Shown in pieces: positions 63,368 through 64,000 of a stretch of DNA of 64,000 bases. The stretch is taken from the IMG/VR virus record IMGVR_UViG_3300020442_002364, positions 19,428 to 83,427 of that record. The stretch is one strand, 5' to 3'. Within the stretch, counting starts at the first letter, position 1. Every line of letters begins with the position of its first letter. The notes under the pieces are model-generated. The model was not told the origin of the DNA. It saw only the letters and a list, made by a program, of their open reading frames with translations, and did no database searches. Source of the stretch: a virus. Made by a program: the position numbers and the translations under genes.

Positions 63368-64000
63368 TCAATTCAAGTAAATGCCATTGTCACAGACAAT
63401 TTCCATCTTGTCTCCAGCAGCTTCCACTTTCATATTCTGAGTTGAATACAAGTGCATATCTGTAGACACAATTCTAGCACCCTCACCAGCGTTGACTTGC
63501 CAAGCGGTAGGATTACCATATGGACTATCTGTTGGTTTCCTGGTCCAAGAACCTCCGTCCTCAATACCACCAGCAATACAGTCAAAATCATCACCAACAA
63601 CAGAGGTTTTCATCTTACCCTCTACGTTAGTAAAGAAATTTGTTCCTACTGTATCATAGCGACAACCTTTTGTACGAATTTGGAGATCTCCCTCGCTAAG
63701 AATAGCAAAGACACCACCCTCCTTCGTCATGCTGATAACACGATTACCTTTGATAATATCACGAATCTCACCACCTTCGGCAAGATCATTATTACCAAAA
63801 GACATCTTCTGGTTGATAGTATTGGCATCCAGTTTCAGAATATTTTCTGCTTTGATAGCAATATTCTCATCTGACTGCAGGAACATAACCTCCCCACACT
63901 TCATTTCCCACGTACCATCAACCTTATCATAACGATTGCCTCTGGTCTCAGTATGCATATCACCTTCTACGGTCATATGTGCATTACCAACAACATGGAT
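63368..64000 (-). CDS. 5: gp5-like baseplate hub/needle protein, C-terminal part (partial)
   Basis: The frame is open to the right edge, so the N-terminus is missing; at least 210 residues are present. The repeats MTVEGDMHTETRGNRYDKVD, GTWEMKCG and VEGKMKTSVVGDDFDCIAGG follow the V-x-G-x5 period of the triple-stranded beta-helix needle of T4 gp5, and the end (AAGDKMEIVCDNGIYLN) is typical of such needles. The lysozyme domain, if any, would lie beyond the edge. The PAAR tip gene is separate (34682). Confidence 0.72.
   Translation of the reverse strand: MHVVGNAHMTVEGDMHTETRGNRYDKVDGTWEMKCGEVMFLQSDENIAIKAENILKLDANTINQKMSFGNNDLAEGGEIRDIIKGNRVISMTKEGGVFAILSEGDLQIRTKGCRYDTVGTNFFTNVEGKMKTSVVGDDFDCIAGGIEDGGSWTRKPTDSPYGNPTAWQVNAGEGARIVSTDMHLYSTQNMKVEAAGDKMEIVCDNGIYLN

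Noticed and set aside
1-64000. Photosystem genes (psbA, psbD), hli, integrase, transposase or insertion sequences
   Set aside because: No frame in the window shows their motifs. The auxiliary metabolic genes seen here are talC, cpeT and the carrier-protein pair.

Overview
The window is part of the genome of a T4-like cyanomyovirus, a lytic contractile-tailed phage of marine Synechococcus or Prochlorococcus. Three lines of evidence support this. First, orthologues of T4 baseplate wedge proteins appear in T4 order (gp25, gp6, gp7, gp8). Second, it carries auxiliary metabolic genes typical of cyanophages: talC (transaldolase) and a CpeT-like bilin lyase. Third, it has T4-type late promoters (TATAAATA / GATAAATA). 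Every supported gene lies on the minus strand, so transcription runs from the right edge to the left edge. Both edges cut through genes.

Layout in transcription order (right to left). 64.0-59.1 kb: the C-terminal end of a gp5-like baseplate hub/needle protein, small unknown genes, four tRNA genes (Gly-TCC, Leu-TAA, Thr-TGT, Asn-GTT) interleaved with an acyl carrier protein gene, talC and cpeT. 59.1-51.0 kb: three fibre/structural genes (507, 345 and 1554 aa), ending with a glycine-rich protein that resembles the T2/S16-type gp38 receptor-binding adhesin. 51.0-48.4 kb: a 149-aa protein, two tandem paralogous 230-240-aa unknown proteins and two small proteins. 48.4-46.5 kb: an HNH-type endonuclease candidate overlapping a DPPY DNA methyltransferase, which looks like a phage-borne restriction-modification module. 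46.5-37.3 kb: about 35 very small, tightly packed, mostly unrecognised genes, plus a SprT-like metallopeptidase and a 2OG-Fe(II) oxygenase. Many of these genes have their own TATAAT-like box about 22-25 nt before the ATG, and many end in a recurring hairpin (CCTGTGCCA.../CCTGTGACA...). 37.3-36.1 kb: a compact Sfp-type phosphopantetheinyl transferase overlapping a second 2OG-oxygenase-like gene. 36.1-2.1 kb: the tail/baseplate late operon, with a PAAR spike tip, gp25, gp6, a giant 3747-aa gp7 homologue, an enlarged gp8, a 2218-aa DUF4815-like protein, small linker proteins and long fibre-like proteins of 554 and 2409 aa. 2.1 kb to the left edge: another large fibre-like protein, truncated by the window.

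How the genes fit together: most of the window builds the baseplate and host-recognition apparatus. The T4 baseplate scaffold is conserved but has been enlarged with beta-rich repeat, lectin-like, YHYH and cupredoxin-like modules. The metabolic genes would redirect host carbon flux (talC) and pigment assembly (cpeT). The least expected combination is a carrier protein plus its own phosphopantetheinyl transferase, which suggests that the phage activates and uses an acyl or peptidyl carrier during infection. The restriction-modification candidate and the recurring hairpin family are the other two signals most worth following up.
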